Assembly (NCBI GenBank): GCA_903901045.1
Contig: CAIUPP010000091.1
Span: 1-50,071 of the forward strand
Direction of reading: 5' to 3'
DNA from: an uncultured Planctomycetota bacterium
GTDB lineage: Bacteria > Planctomycetota > Brocadiia > CAIUPP01
Length of the DNA: 50,071 bases
Shown in pieces: positions 17,001-23,418 of the stretch (position 1 is its first letter; the number at the start of each line of letters is the position of its first letter). The notes beneath the pieces were generated by a model that saw only the letters and a program-made list of their open reading frames with translations, ran no database searches and was not told where the DNA came from. Position numbers and translations under genes: made by a program.

Positions 17001-17452
17001 ACCATGGAGCCGACGCGCGTGGACTGGTGCACCGGGTTTTCCATCGGGGTTTCAAACGTCCACGTGCTCCCCGTAACGCCGTTGCGGTTCACGCGCCACA
17101 TGTAGCGCTTGCTGTTGGCCGCCAGGCAGTTGACTTCCAGGCTGGTCGCCCGATACGTGAATGGCTGCGACCCAACGACGCTCTTGGTGAAAAGCTGAGA
17201 CGTCTGGAGAATCGTGAGCGGATCGTCCTGTCTCCAGAGATAGATACGGTAGGTGGTGCCGATGGGGTCGGTGGGAGCGTCAAACGTGAGGTCGCGGTAG
17301 CCGAAGGAACTCCCCTCCGGCTGCACACTGACGGACGCGCCCGGGCGCGGGTTGGGGAAACCGACCTGCGCGAAAGCGCCCGGCGCGAGCAGCGCGACGG
17401 CCAGCAAGCTCAACAGAACCAGGGAAACCGGACGGAAGTGCGTGCGGAGCAT
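11024..17452 (-). CDS. Giant secreted protein: gingipain (C25)-like domain, Fn3-like repeats, CFI-box C-terminus
   Basis: The product has 2142 residues. The start (MLRTHFRPVSLVLL) has AAGGA 7 bases upstream and begins a clear signal peptide ending ...PGAFA. Two Fn3-like modules are followed by a region (about 380-860) with C25 peptidase hallmarks: VMLIGDADRIAP, TDFFYSTQDDT, PRYQVGRIPV, and a late TVFGATLLADPAILLP. Where the family has GHG before the catalytic His I see LTRADNQRW (about 629), and the Cys strand reads LLVSAAADTARFDN (about 684), so the catalytic pair appears lost. A large middle region follows. Seven modules of about 95 residues then repeat (LSW..GA.SYDVYL... YYWKVRSVN... FTFTT). 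A Gly-rich run leads into CFIATSAFES (about 2044) and a helical tail, the CFI-box-CTERM pattern. Adjacent gspC suggests T2SS export, which is an inference. Confidence 0.8.
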   Translation of the reverse strand: MLRTHFRPVSLVLLSLLAVALLAPGAFAQVGFPNPRPGASVSVQPEGSSFGYRDLTFDAPTDPIGTTYRIYLWRQDDPLTILQTSQLFTKSVVGSQPFTYRATSLEVNCLAANSKRYMWRVNRNGVTGSTWTFETPMENPVHQSTRVGSMVRFVWNDTPLRAAVGAVTEKMLLIRRSDPNVPDGWLIGSPTPAFNAAAVVKTYNPQVSDYRSNLREFWWSDPGYTRLQEGRSYRWRVVYCNKDGAPLSIVDANNNNAYISLAWADGGGDYDEGWDFTVVNEVSYLSSGTVKSVIVYWQSMYGTLARDPEEQDVTFSSIANRYKDIQENVHKPSVATVVVGTEELAASYGDFHYDQAALTACTAQQALVPTIPQWPGWDTMDVATKNTNGFSYSRPGSYVLSEQEKYESWVARGLRTWLQDAANRNGFGTNNDYAWLENLQHVMLIGDADRIAPSFYYDDTSFQSNQWIATDFFYSTQDDTATVKTIPRYQVGRIPVRQKGYPTIDQFGSSYDPPIPVLAKTQAYVAGLGDANGKTAAYNNWFGRAVVVAGATYHGQWFQFFPAVAEYLLTQRIQIGNNSFRDTFAGLGVHKYDIFGEAGTNEALTTSNIKKNLADPTQASDVPGFVYMLTRADNQRWWEYTGNNAGQAFMLWPPTSSFETDPEKDIDTSVFSAAYTDAAAGRRPLLVSAAADTARFDNAIFNSDDPAIFSMGEAGTLAPGGPIGTVGFASGYYSTSVTYQRTFAEGNEGITWTGGTDEREGYLYASINQGVVVDTPQNSESSQILLGKSELVCDFANEYAKTNMPTLGGLFNNAMASYLSRHTTDLMANEPRVTTTVFGATLLADPAILLPLRVRPNQDNSRPVVTDVNPRMPTLSDPTLPSYNTQSMPVHIVPHMVTYDANGGVDVTLRIQTDADNVRIRVITPFRQNSSNNPGVWNDQRTVGNGADPINWSWDTAQDREVRATSINQATYTFNAKAPSIYLMVVQAENPKWQTGDDEDWRWLQERWIYVQVVNAFQRSSDSGTNILVLDGDQMDRYYLGGNYHEDVEEWYVHPAKDDAGYDGGDDPVDYTHEPALSVLNKELGPDIGATSKYKYQYWCTNVYQTELGNALEMRQAQRFMGDIYMGGLNSFLTSKGTVVYFTGDASLNPPEGYLFLRELMEVNDISFLTNYINGGGRLLLSNQNMVYDAGVPFVTPFQHTILGAISRTGDTDYTNMDGLKPNTMSASITDLNIVGGTGNDAGQDNAEWTGEVDPNGIEALTLFTWSDAFGPGTTTGSKSSGVSNRILDGGGRTIYFTWPFEAIWTLGTVDPGSTGRANTMRQAIDWLRSVPKASNPVPADLATAVSLSQVLSWSLVPEAANYRLYLVAEDQANLEQPANLHDNIPRDNPRFAPGAPLLKNTRYFWRVDTKNVDDYTIGDVWSFKTVDDAPQASTPTPADQATQVPLDQVLSWYLDPLVDSYDLTIWKDGVALPTVTGLTTASYTPTGGLEPNRVYTWRVDTRNELGLTTGIVWTFYSLTPPPPPGNPPNPGDNALGVATNQKLSWTATPRTDSYDIFIWVAGDQGPADPPAGDPFNGTTPDPTTFNKWSGRSTTNSFIPGELPVSSNLNWQVRPVNIAGRQNGLDAGGADTGLLHTWTFSTVATVADPVASANPIYPPDGAFGVGVSPTLSWERGQGASAYNVFFWPGDQPEPTTPRASGLTSPTLAIAGPLVIGKLYKWQVVALNSTGTQAPGAIWTFTVGAAKVTGMTPGNGAVGVAVDVTLDWNDAQGASSYNVYIAEGATGVLALAANVTDSDFTPDQPLKALTTYRWRVDSVADDGVTVTTGDIFSFTTTTLSGPPKAVTNMKPLNGTLNIGPFVTLSWTGGAGAVTYDVYLGANALPGVPNNSYPSTVTQVINTTALSPNTVYYWKVRSVNAQGFADSPTFSFTTMGLPDAVVGMKPFDGTLNVVTNVILKWQKAKGATSYSLFLGANALPAAPTVTGLSPLLTQYQTSSLAASTLYYWKVRSVNDMGFTDSPVFTFTTGTGIGTGTTGGGGGGGGCFIATSAFESAAPGAGDRTEINFTGLYSISPERIGQLNQIRDLRDSLLLPLAAGRDFSAWYYAVGPHAADAIRHNEPAKAAVRKALLDPLSQCSRRLCE
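11046..11340 (-). other. CFI-box-CTERM region of the giant secreted protein
   Basis: A run of eight Gly codons is followed by CFIATSAFES and about 90 residues including IRDLRDSLLLPL and AVRKALLDPL. Known CFI-box tails have G-rich linker, CFIATAAYGS and an RxFRDxxL helix. Their role as a sorting or anchoring signal is proposed rather than proven. Confidence 0.7.
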
Positions 17453-17560
17453 AGGGATTCCTTCCATTGGTGCAGGCGGGGTCACGAGCGCATCTGTGTC
17501 GGTACGAAACTGCACATTACGCCTCGCGAATGAACGATACGAAGCCCAACATAACACATG

Positions 17561-17589
17561 ATAATAACGAAATGCGCGGATTTTTTCAA
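17561..17589 (-). promoter_or_regulatory. Sigma70 promoter for the giant secreted protein and gspC
   Basis: On the minus strand, TTGAAA (5 of 6) is followed by exactly 17 bases, then TATTAT (5 of 6), inside the only A/T-rich patch nearby. Predicted transcription starts near 17554, giving a leader of about 100 nt. Confidence 0.65.
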
Positions 17590-17805
17590 TACATTCGTAT
17601 TGTGGAAAACTTTTTGTCTCACTCGGTCCCCGGCTAAAGAGGCGCCCTGGGGACGTTTCAATCCGGCATTGTCATTCCTGCTCCAATTGGACGCCGGGCC
17701 TCGCCCGGCGGTTCCATGTTCCGCCGGGCATCACGCTCTCTACTGCTATATCGCCCGATCCCCGCCAAAGGGTGCGGCGCCACATGAGACAGCCGGTCGC
17801 ATTTC

Positions 17806-17834
17806 TTGACATGTCCGCCCCGGGCGGATAGATT
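17806..17834 (+). promoter_or_regulatory. Sigma70 promoter for psd-pssA
   Basis: A perfect TTGACA, a 17-base spacer, then TAGATT (4 of 6). Predicted transcription starts near 17841, so the ATG at 17856 fits better as the start than the TTG at 17844. The spacer contains the palindrome CCGCCCCGGGCGG. Confidence 0.65.
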
Positions 17835-17855
17835 CATGGGCGCTTGGCATCCTTC

Positions 17856-18524
17856 ATGTTCCGTCGGAGGCCCCCTATTCTGACGTCATACGGCCGTTCA
17901 ACCTGGCTTCCCCTGCTATCGGGGCTGGCGATTGCCACGGCGGCGGCAGCCCTCTGGCTCCCCTGGGCGCTGCTCCTGACCCTCCCGGCGCTGCTGTTCG
18001 TGGCTTGGTTCTTCCGGGACCCCGAGAGGCTGCCGGAGGGGACCGGCGCCGCCCTGGCGCTGATCTGCCCGGCGGATGGCAAAGTGGTGGAGATCGCCGA
18101 AACCCCCGAGCCGGAGTTCATCCGCGGCCCGGCCCGCAAAATCGCCATCTTCATGAACGTCACCGACGTTCACGTCAACCGCGCCCCATGCGATTCCGTC
18201 GTGAAATGGACGCGCCACGAACCGGGGCTCTTCATGAACGCCATCCGCGGCGAATCCGGGCTGCGCAACGAACGCGTCCTGATCGCCCTCGAGCGCCCCA
18301 GCGGCGCCCCCCTCCTGCTCAAGCAGGTGGCCGGGCTCATCGCGCGGCGCATCGTCTGCCCGCTGACCCCCGGCGCGCGCCTCGCCGGTGGAGAGCGCTT
18401 CGGCATGATCAAATTCGGCTCGCGCGTGGAACTCTTCCTGCCGGCCAGTGAGAACTTCGAGGTCGCCGTCCGCCTCGGGCAGCGCGTCCAGGCCGGGCGC
18501 ACGATCCTGGGAGTCTGGAAATGA
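17856..18524 (+). CDS. psd: Phosphatidylserine decarboxylase (short PSD-A type)
   Basis: The product has 222 residues. It converts phosphatidylserine to phosphatidylethanolamine at the inner membrane. Two hydrophobic helices (LPLLSGLAIATAAAALWLPWALLLTLPALLFVAWFF) anchor the N-terminus. The catalytic segments CPADGKVVEI, IFMNVTDVHVNRAP and GLRNERVLIAL are present. The autocleavage site is FGSRVELFLP near the C-terminus, where self-processing at the Ser creates the pyruvoyl cofactor. An in-frame TTG four codons upstream is an alternative start, but it falls nearly on the predicted transcription start. The stop overlaps the pssA start (ATGA), so both phosphatidylethanolamine steps are encoded together. 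Confidence 0.92.
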   Translation: MFRRRPPILTSYGRSTWLPLLSGLAIATAAAALWLPWALLLTLPALLFVAWFFRDPERLPEGTGAALALICPADGKVVEIAETPEPEFIRGPARKIAIFMNVTDVHVNRAPCDSVVKWTRHEPGLFMNAIRGESGLRNERVLIALERPSGAPLLLKQVAGLIARRIVCPLTPGARLAGGERFGMIKFGSRVELFLPASENFEVAVRLGQRVQAGRTILGVWK

Positions 18525-19342
18525 AGCGGATCCCGATCCTCCCGACACTGGTGACCCTGGGGAACGCCTTCTTCGGCTTCCTCTCCATCGGCTTCGTGCT
18601 CAAGGCGCAGCAAGTCTTCTCCGACCCCCAGCTCTTCGGGCGCTACATGGGCTGGGCGGGATGGTGCATCCTGGCCGCCATGGTCTTCGACGCGCTCGAC
18701 GGCAAAGTGGCCCGCCTGGCCAACGCCACCAGCGACTTCGGCACGCAACTGGACTCGCTGTGCGACCTGGTCAGCTTCGGCGTCGCCCCCGCCGTCATCA
18801 TCAAGACTCTCGCGATGCAGCAGGAGCAGTGGGGACGCGTCGGCTGGGCCGCCAGCATCCTCTTCGTGATGTGCGCGGCCATGCGCCTCGCGCGCTTCAA
18901 CGTCGAGACCCGCCCGGATGAGGAATCGCACCGCTACTTCAAAGGACTCCCCAGCCCCGCCGCCGCGGGCTTCGTCGCCAGCATGACCATCCTGGTGCAT
19001 GCCCTGCGCGGCCTGGAGGAGCCGGAGTTCAAGTGGCTGGCCAAGCCACTCGAACCGGTCATGGACTGGCTGCTCTACTCCATTCCGCTGGTGGGCGTCG
19101 TCCTGGCGCTGCTCATGATCAGCCGCGTGCGCTACGTGCACGTCATCAACAACTGGCTGCGCGGGCAGGAACCGCTGGATTACATGGTCAAAGTGATGAT
19201 GGTGGCTCTGGTGGCGGTGCTGGCGCAACCCTTCAGCCTCCCGCTGCTGCTGGGAATCTACATCCTCACCGGCATCGTCACCTGGATCAAAGAGGGGCTT
19301 CTGGGCCGCGCCAAAGCGATTATCAAGCCGGATGACGACTGA
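18521..19342 (+). CDS. pssA: CDP-diacylglycerol-serine O-phosphatidyltransferase
   Basis: The product is a 273-residue polytopic protein of the CDP-alcohol phosphatidyltransferase family. It makes phosphatidylserine from CDP-diacylglycerol and serine, feeding the decarboxylase encoded just upstream. The signature DG-x2-AR-x8-G-x3-D-x3-D is intact, starting in ALDGKVARLANATSDFG and continuing through DSLCD (about residues 64-88). Several membrane helices follow, including a C-terminal pair around VMMVALVAVLAQPFSLPLLLGIYI. Translation is coupled to psd through the ATGA overlap. Nearly all organisms with this gene order use it for bulk phosphatidylethanolamine. Confidence 0.93.
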   Translation: MKRIPILPTLVTLGNAFFGFLSIGFVLKAQQVFSDPQLFGRYMGWAGWCILAAMVFDALDGKVARLANATSDFGTQLDSLCDLVSFGVAPAVIIKTLAMQQEQWGRVGWAASILFVMCAAMRLARFNVETRPDEESHRYFKGLPSPAAAGFVASMTILVHALRGLEEPEFKWLAKPLEPVMDWLLYSIPLVGVVLALLMISRVRYVHVINNWLRGQEPLDYMVKVMMVALVAVLAQPFSLPLLLGIYILTGIVTWIKEGLLGRAKAIIKPDDD

Positions 19343-19464
19343 GCCTGTTTCGGATTGCGGAACGGCAGGTCATCCACAGAGGCACACCGATTCACGCAGA
19401 TGAAGCGACATGGGCCTTCAGGCAGCCTCCGGGGCGCGGTTTCTTCGCGAGGGGATAGAACGAC

Positions 19465-19968
19465 ATGAATCCATTTTCCGTCGTTCGCTACCTGATGATG
19501 GTGTACCGCTTCACCCGATCTGCCAAAGAATACACCAAAGAGGATCAGGAGATTCTCGCGCAGATTCCTGAACAGTACCATCCGCGGATCCGAAGCGTCG
19601 GAAGGAGAATCGTTGCATACGCCGCTGCGGGAGTTGGGATAGTGGTGGTTGGGGTGCCGGTCATCGCGCCAATCATTGTGATGATAACTGCCGGGATACC
19701 CGCCAAAGACGCCATGTTCCGTGGGATCATGCTGCTTTGCTTCGCGCCGCTCACGTTCTTCTTCGGCATATTCTGGGGCGCGTCGTTTGGGGTTGCCATG
19801 ACGCCGGCCTGGTACTTACGCAGCCCCTTGGGGGCACGATGGCGCGAACTATGCGGCGCCAGTTCGGTGAACGCGTGCAGGGCGATTTCTTATGTCGTGT
19901 TTGTCGTGGGGTTGGGAGTCATCGCCATGCTGGTCTGGCTTGTGCGCTCAATGGCCCCATTCCGATAA
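19465..19968 (+). CDS. Small multi-spanning membrane protein, unknown function
   Basis: The product has 167 residues; I do not recognise the family. A polar N-terminus (about 1-48) includes the charged stretch KEYTKEDQEILAQIPEQYHPR. Three or four hydrophobic segments follow at about 50-75, 85-110 and 138-162. A GAGGGG motif lies 11 bases before the ATG. The gene has lower G+C than its neighbours and stands alone between pssA and a repeat array, so it is probably accessory. The region between pssA and this gene has a CCACAGAGGCACACCGATT motif typical of dispersed repeats. Confidence 0.6.
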   Translation: MNPFSVVRYLMMVYRFTRSAKEYTKEDQEILAQIPEQYHPRIRSVGRRIVAYAAAGVGIVVVGVPVIAPIIVMITAGIPAKDAMFRGIMLLCFAPLTFFFGIFWGASFGVAMTPAWYLRSPLGARWRELCGASSVNACRAISYVVFVVGLGVIAMLVWLVRSMAPFR

Positions 19969-20009
19969 GCAGACGGCGGCAGATGCACGTCGGGCTGAGA
20001 GGAAGCCTT

Positions 20010-20118
20010 TCAGTTCTCAGTTCTCAGTTCTCAGTTCTCAGTTCTCAGTTCTCAGTTCTCAGTTCTCAGTTCTCAGTTCTCAGTTCCCACTGTTCTGCAT
20101 TCTGCACTCTGCATTCTC
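20010..20118. repeat. Heptanucleotide tandem array (TCAGTTC x11, then TTCTGCA x3-4)
   Basis: Eleven exact TCAGTTC units span 20010-20086. A second short array with the same 7-bp period follows (TTCTGCA, TTCTGCA, CTCTGCA, TTCTCAC, about 20093-20118). It fills the gap between convergent genes. It resembles the short tandemly repeated repetitive (STRR) heptamers of cyanobacteria in form, not in sequence. Confidence 0.95.
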
Positions 20119-20127
20119 ACGCCGCCA

Positions 20128-21198
20128 TCACACCTTGAACCGTATGTTCAGGATATCCCCATCCTGCACCACGTATTCCTTCCCCTCCAGCCGCTGCTTC
20201 CCCTGGGCCTTGGCCTCCTTGAGACCGCCGCACTCGTCGAAATCCTTGTAGGCGATCACCTCGGCGCGGATGAAGCCGCGCGCGATATCGGAATGGATCT
20301 TGCCCGCCGCCGTCAGCGCATTGTCCCCCACGCGGATCGTCCACGCGCGCACATCCGGCTCCCCGGCCGTGATGAACGAGCGCAGCCCCAGCGCGTCGTA
20401 GCAGGAGCGGATAATCCGCCGCGCCGCCGGCTCGCCGATCTTCAGCGCGTCCAGGAACTCCTGCCGCTCGGAGGGGTCCAGCTCCGCGATATCCTTCTCC
20501 GCGCGCGCGCAGATGGCAATGCTGTTGGCCCCCAGCTTCTCCAGCATCGCCGCCGTCTCCGGGCCGTGCAGCGCGTCCTCGTGCACGTTCAGCACCTTCA
20601 GCATCGGCTTCTCGCTCAGGAACTGGAAGGTGCGCAGAAGGAAGGATTCCTCCGAGGTCATGCTCAGGGTGTGGATCAACTCCCCCGACTCCAGCGCCTT
20701 TTGCAGACGCTGCATCAGGAGCAGCTCCTTCTTGTCCTTCTCCAGAGTGGCGGTGAACTTGCTGATCTGCTTTTCGAGTTTCTCGACGCGCGATTCCACG
20801 ATCGCCAGGTCGGCGACGATCAGCTCCGCCTCCATCTCCTTCACATCGCGCACGGGATCGAGCGTCTTTCGGGGGTGCGGCGGCGCGCTGGGGGAGTCGA
20901 AGAAGCGGATGACGTGCACCAGGCCGTCCGATTCGCGCAGCGCGGAAAGCGTGCTCAGAACCTGCTCGCGCTCCATCTCCGAGCCGACTCCGGCCACGTC
21001 CACGAAGTCCACGTGGGCGTACGTAATCTTTTTCGGCTGAATGAGTTGCGCCAGCTTGTCGATGCGCTCGTCCGGCACGGCGATGGTGGCGACCTGGGCT
21101 GCGCCGCTGCGGTCCGAGCCGGTGCCATGCGCCCCTGTGATCGCTGCGAAAAGTGTGCTCTTGCCGCTGTACGGCAGTCCGACGATTCCTACTCTCAT
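20128..21198 (-). CDS. ychF: YchF/OLA1-family nucleotide-binding protein
   Basis: The product has 356 residues. It is an Obg-related P-loop protein that binds ribosomes and hydrolyses ATP in preference to GTP. Seen here: G1 GLPYSGKSTLF at residues 6-16, switch and G3 segment VDVAGV, and VLNVHE in place of the GTP-specific NKxD. The N-x-x-E form is the known reason for ATP preference in this family. A central coiled coil (VEKLEKQISKFTATLEKDKKEL) and a C-terminal TGS domain (RAWTIRVGDNALTAAGKIHSDIARGFIRAEVI) complete it. The ATG is preceded by GGAGG four bases upstream; a longer frame to 21246 has no such site. Confidence 0.93.
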   Translation of the reverse strand: MRVGIVGLPYSGKSTLFAAITGAHGTGSDRSGAAQVATIAVPDERIDKLAQLIQPKKITYAHVDFVDVAGVGSEMEREQVLSTLSALRESDGLVHVIRFFDSPSAPPHPRKTLDPVRDVKEMEAELIVADLAIVESRVEKLEKQISKFTATLEKDKKELLLMQRLQKALESGELIHTLSMTSEESFLLRTFQFLSEKPMLKVLNVHEDALHGPETAAMLEKLGANSIAICARAEKDIAELDPSERQEFLDALKIGEPAARRIIRSCYDALGLRSFITAGEPDVRAWTIRVGDNALTAAGKIHSDIARGFIRAEVIAYKDFDECGGLKEAKAQGKQRLEGKEYVVQDGDILNIRFKV

Positions 21199-21561
21199 GG
21201 TTCCTCCATTCACGCGCAATCTATCAGACCCGCGCGCCGGAGGCAAACGACGCGCGACGGCGGGCGGCGATTACCACAGAGACGCGAAGAGCGCAGAGAA
21301 CGGCGAAGGTGGGCAACAGAGACGGCAACGGCTTCTCGCACAAACCCTTCGGCCGCGAGTTCAGGGCCGAGTGGGACGCAACGGCGCAAAGAACGACGGG
21401 ACAAGAGCAACAACGGCAACGGAGGCAGTTTAGACATGATAACAAGATTGACGAGCCGTTTGAGGCATCCGTAGAATTCATCTTGCGTTATCTTGTTATC
21501 TTGTCGAAGTCCGTTGTTGCCGTTCTCTGCGTTCTCTGCGTCTCTGCGGTGAAAGCCGTTC
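21199..21561. repeat. Intergenic inverted-repeat element between ychF and the DUF4432 gene
   Basis: In this 363-bp gap, CCACAGAGACGCGAAGAGCG near 21274 is the imperfect inverse of a CTCTGCGTTCTCTGCGTCTC tract at 21513-21553. Nested inside is a perfect 11-bp inverted pair, GATAACAAGAT (21438-21448) and ATCTTGTTATC (21490-21500). No gene is convincing. The outline is that of a nonautonomous element or a large bidirectional hairpin. Confidence 0.7.
21218..21246 (-). promoter_or_regulatory. Candidate sigma70 promoter for ychF
   Basis: On the minus strand, TTGCCT, 17 bases, then TAGATT. Both boxes match 4 of 6. The predicted leader is about 13 nt, just enough for the GGAGG site. Confidence 0.4.
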
Positions 21562-22656
21562 TCAGACGATCCGCGGCTTTTTCCCCCGCAGGGCGGACTT
21601 GGCCTGTTTCTCGAAGGCGGCGATCTCGCCGCTGGAGACCAGCGCGCCCAGTTCCAGATCGTAGCTGGCCGTCTCCCCCGGCTGGAGCATCCGCAGGCGA
21701 CCCTCCGCGCGTTCGCGGTCGCGACCGCAGACCAGATTGCTCCCCGGCTCGATGCCCACCACGTACTCCCCCTTCCCCATCTGCTTCCATTCGATCAGGT
21801 GCGGGAGTTGGCTCTTCTTGAACTGGATGTACGCCCCGAAGCCGATCTCCGGATTCACCACCGCCGCCATCGCGCGGTCCCCCGGCGCGGCCAGGTCGTG
21901 GAAATACACCTTCTCCTTGTACCCCGCCGTCGGCGCGCCGAAAGAGGCATACTGCTTCTTGCCATCCTCCGCCTCCTCGTCGCGCGGAGTGACGGTGAGG
22001 CTCGGGGCGATCAGGCGCGACCCGGCGTCCACCACCGGGAACCCGAAGTTGATGTGGTACAACATCATATGGGGCGCCGCCGCATGGCCGATGTTCGTCA
22101 CTTCGTCATGAATGAACAGCCGCTTCTGCCCGAGGAACGTGAACAGGCTGCGCGTCAGGCAGAGCTTCGCGCCGAAGACGGAACTCTCGACCACTTTGCC
22201 GCGCACGCCAACGAGGTAATCATCCCCCTGCCAGCCCGTCTCGACGTTCACCTCCTCCGCCGCGATGAAGGAAACGCGCCCGTGCAGCCCCAGCGGCTTC
22301 CCCTCATCCACGCACGGCGCGCCGAAGTGGGTGAGCCCGCAGGTGGTGAGCAGCCCGCCGAAGAAGCCGTAGAGCCATTCCAGCCCCTCGGGCTGATAGC
22401 TGTGGGGCGAAGTGACCCCCGGCCCGGAGTGCCAGCAGAGGGAGCGGCCGCAGTACTCCGCGGCGCAAATATCCAGCGCGCGGTCGGGCAGCACGGTGAA
22501 GCGGAAACCGGAGCCGGTGCTGAACTCCACGGCGCTGACCCCCTTCGCCCGGCCGTCGGTCAGCGTGTGCGGACGGACGGTCGCGATCTGGCTGGGATTC
22601 CCCACTCGCTCCAGAAGCTGCTTGCGCGTCCAGTTCTTGCCGAAGAGGTGCGCCAT
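21562..22656 (-). CDS. Aldose 1-epimerase-like protein (DUF4432 family)
   Basis: The product has 364 residues. The beta-sandwich galactose-mutarotase-type fold is suggested by VLPDRALDICAAEYCGRSLCWHS near the N-terminus, the middle LYHINFGFPVVDAGSRLIAP, and the late VVGIEPGSNLV with a QPGETASYDLEL end. Those segments match DUF4432, whose members act on or bind sugars; the exact substrate is unknown. The ATG has GGGAGG 7 bases upstream. A perfect TTGACA promoter lies about 60 bp before it. It is a single-gene unit. Confidence 0.8.
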   Translation of the reverse strand: MAHLFGKNWTRKQLLERVGNPSQIATVRPHTLTDGRAKGVSAVEFSTGSGFRFTVLPDRALDICAAEYCGRSLCWHSGPGVTSPHSYQPEGLEWLYGFFGGLLTTCGLTHFGAPCVDEGKPLGLHGRVSFIAAEEVNVETGWQGDDYLVGVRGKVVESSVFGAKLCLTRSLFTFLGQKRLFIHDEVTNIGHAAAPHMMLYHINFGFPVVDAGSRLIAPSLTVTPRDEEAEDGKKQYASFGAPTAGYKEKVYFHDLAAPGDRAMAAVVNPEIGFGAYIQFKKSQLPHLIEWKQMGKGEYVVGIEPGSNLVCGRDRERAEGRLRMLQPGETASYDLELGALVSSGEIAAFEKQAKSALRGKKPRIV

Positions 22657-22691
22657 AAAAGAGCCTCCCAATAAAGTTATTTCGTCCCGGA

Positions 22692-22720
22692 AGATTAGCC
22701 GGAGCGCGCAGGAGTGTCAA
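22692..22720 (-). promoter_or_regulatory. Sigma70 promoter for the DUF4432 gene
   Basis: On the minus strand, perfect TTGACA, 17 bases, then TAATCT, which keeps the key TA...T positions. It is followed by a leader of about 30 nt. Confidence 0.55.
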
Positions 22721-22749
22721 GCAGGGCGGCGGGCGGGCCGCTGATCTCT

Positions 22750-23337
22750 TCAGCGGGGCTTCGCACGTGCCGCCTTGTACTTCTGCCATTCCGCCCATGT
22801 CAGCCGCGGCGTGTTGTTGATGCTTTCAAAGCTGATGGCCGGGACATCAGGCACAGGACCGCCGTGCGCATTCAGCAACTTATCAATCGTCTCATGTTGC
22901 AGGAGCACCTTGTCCTTCGGCGCTTCGTAATAGCTGGAAGATGACCAAGACCATGGCGGCAGGTATGCCTTGTCCGTACTGAAGTCGTACGCTGTCACAT
23001 AGCTGTCGGTATTACCGTTGATGCTGAGTCTAACGGCGCAAACGGTTCCATCCGCCGACCAGGCCACTCCTCGGATCCAAAGGTCGATCCCTCCCACAGC
23101 CTCAAGCGGGCGTCCCTTTCGGACTACGTACATTGTCATATAGACGTCTCGAAATCCGTATGCCATCAGGTGCAACTCCCCTGCCCCCGTCGGGCTGCAG
23201 CTGACAAGCACATGCGGACTGTCACAACCCAAGATAAGGTTCCGGGATATGCGGACCATTGTGACGATAGCAGCAGTCAGGAACAAGGCGACCCCAACTG
23301 CCCAAAGGTTGACTTTGGTTCTGTGTGTCATAGGCAT
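22750..23337 (-). CDS. N-terminally anchored hypothetical protein
   Basis: The product has 195 residues; the family is not recognised. One transmembrane helix (about 11-31, LWAVGVALFLTAAIVTMVRI) is followed by an extracytoplasmic beta-rich domain with DLWIRGVAWSADGTVCAVRL, a segment like one blade of a propeller or a WD/PD40-type repeat. A Lys/Arg-rich tail (WQKYKAARAKPR) closes it. A GGAGG lies 6 bases before the ATG, supporting translation. Lower G+C than its neighbours suggests accessory origin. Confidence 0.65.
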   Translation of the reverse strand: MPMTHRTKVNLWAVGVALFLTAAIVTMVRISRNLILGCDSPHVLVSCSPTGAGELHLMAYGFRDVYMTMYVVRKGRPLEAVGGIDLWIRGVAWSADGTVCAVRLSINGNTDSYVTAYDFSTDKAYLPPWSWSSSSYYEAPKDKVLLQHETIDKLLNAHGGPVPDVPAISFESINNTPRLTWAEWQKYKAARAKPR

Positions 23338-23370
23338 TCGTCACCTCCAATCGCCACGCTGTACCCCGTC

Positions 23371-23398
23371 GTAGGGGCAAGGCATGCCTTGCCCCTGC
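23371..23398. repeat. Intergenic palindrome, family 1
   Basis: GTAGGGGCAAGGCATGCC followed by TTGCCCCTGC. This is the intergenic counterpart of the copies inside gspL and addB. Confidence 0.85.
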
Positions 23399-23418
23399 AA
23401 CGCCAGAAGCGGCGCGCT

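Larger units (their letters stand above)
17453..17855. other. Divergent intergenic region with two good promoters
   Basis: This 403-bp region has an A/T-rich patch at about 17540-17620, unlike its surroundings. It carries a minus-strand promoter at 17561-17589 and a plus-strand promoter at 17806-17834. A CGCCGGGCCTCGCCCGGCG hairpin lies near 17690. A short plus-strand open frame at 17558-17809 has no coding character. Confidence 0.7.

Noticed and set aside
14768-17533. 921-codon plus-strand frame over the giant secreted protein gene
   Set aside because: An antisense shadow. The sense frame has the signal peptide, ribosome site and C25-like motifs.
17558-17809. 83-codon plus-strand frame in the psd promoter region
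   Set aside because: It covers two promoters and a hairpin, has no ribosome site, and has unusual composition.
20010-20118. Heptamer array as a CRISPR
   Set aside because: Units are 7 bp and contiguous with no spacers, and no cas genes are present.
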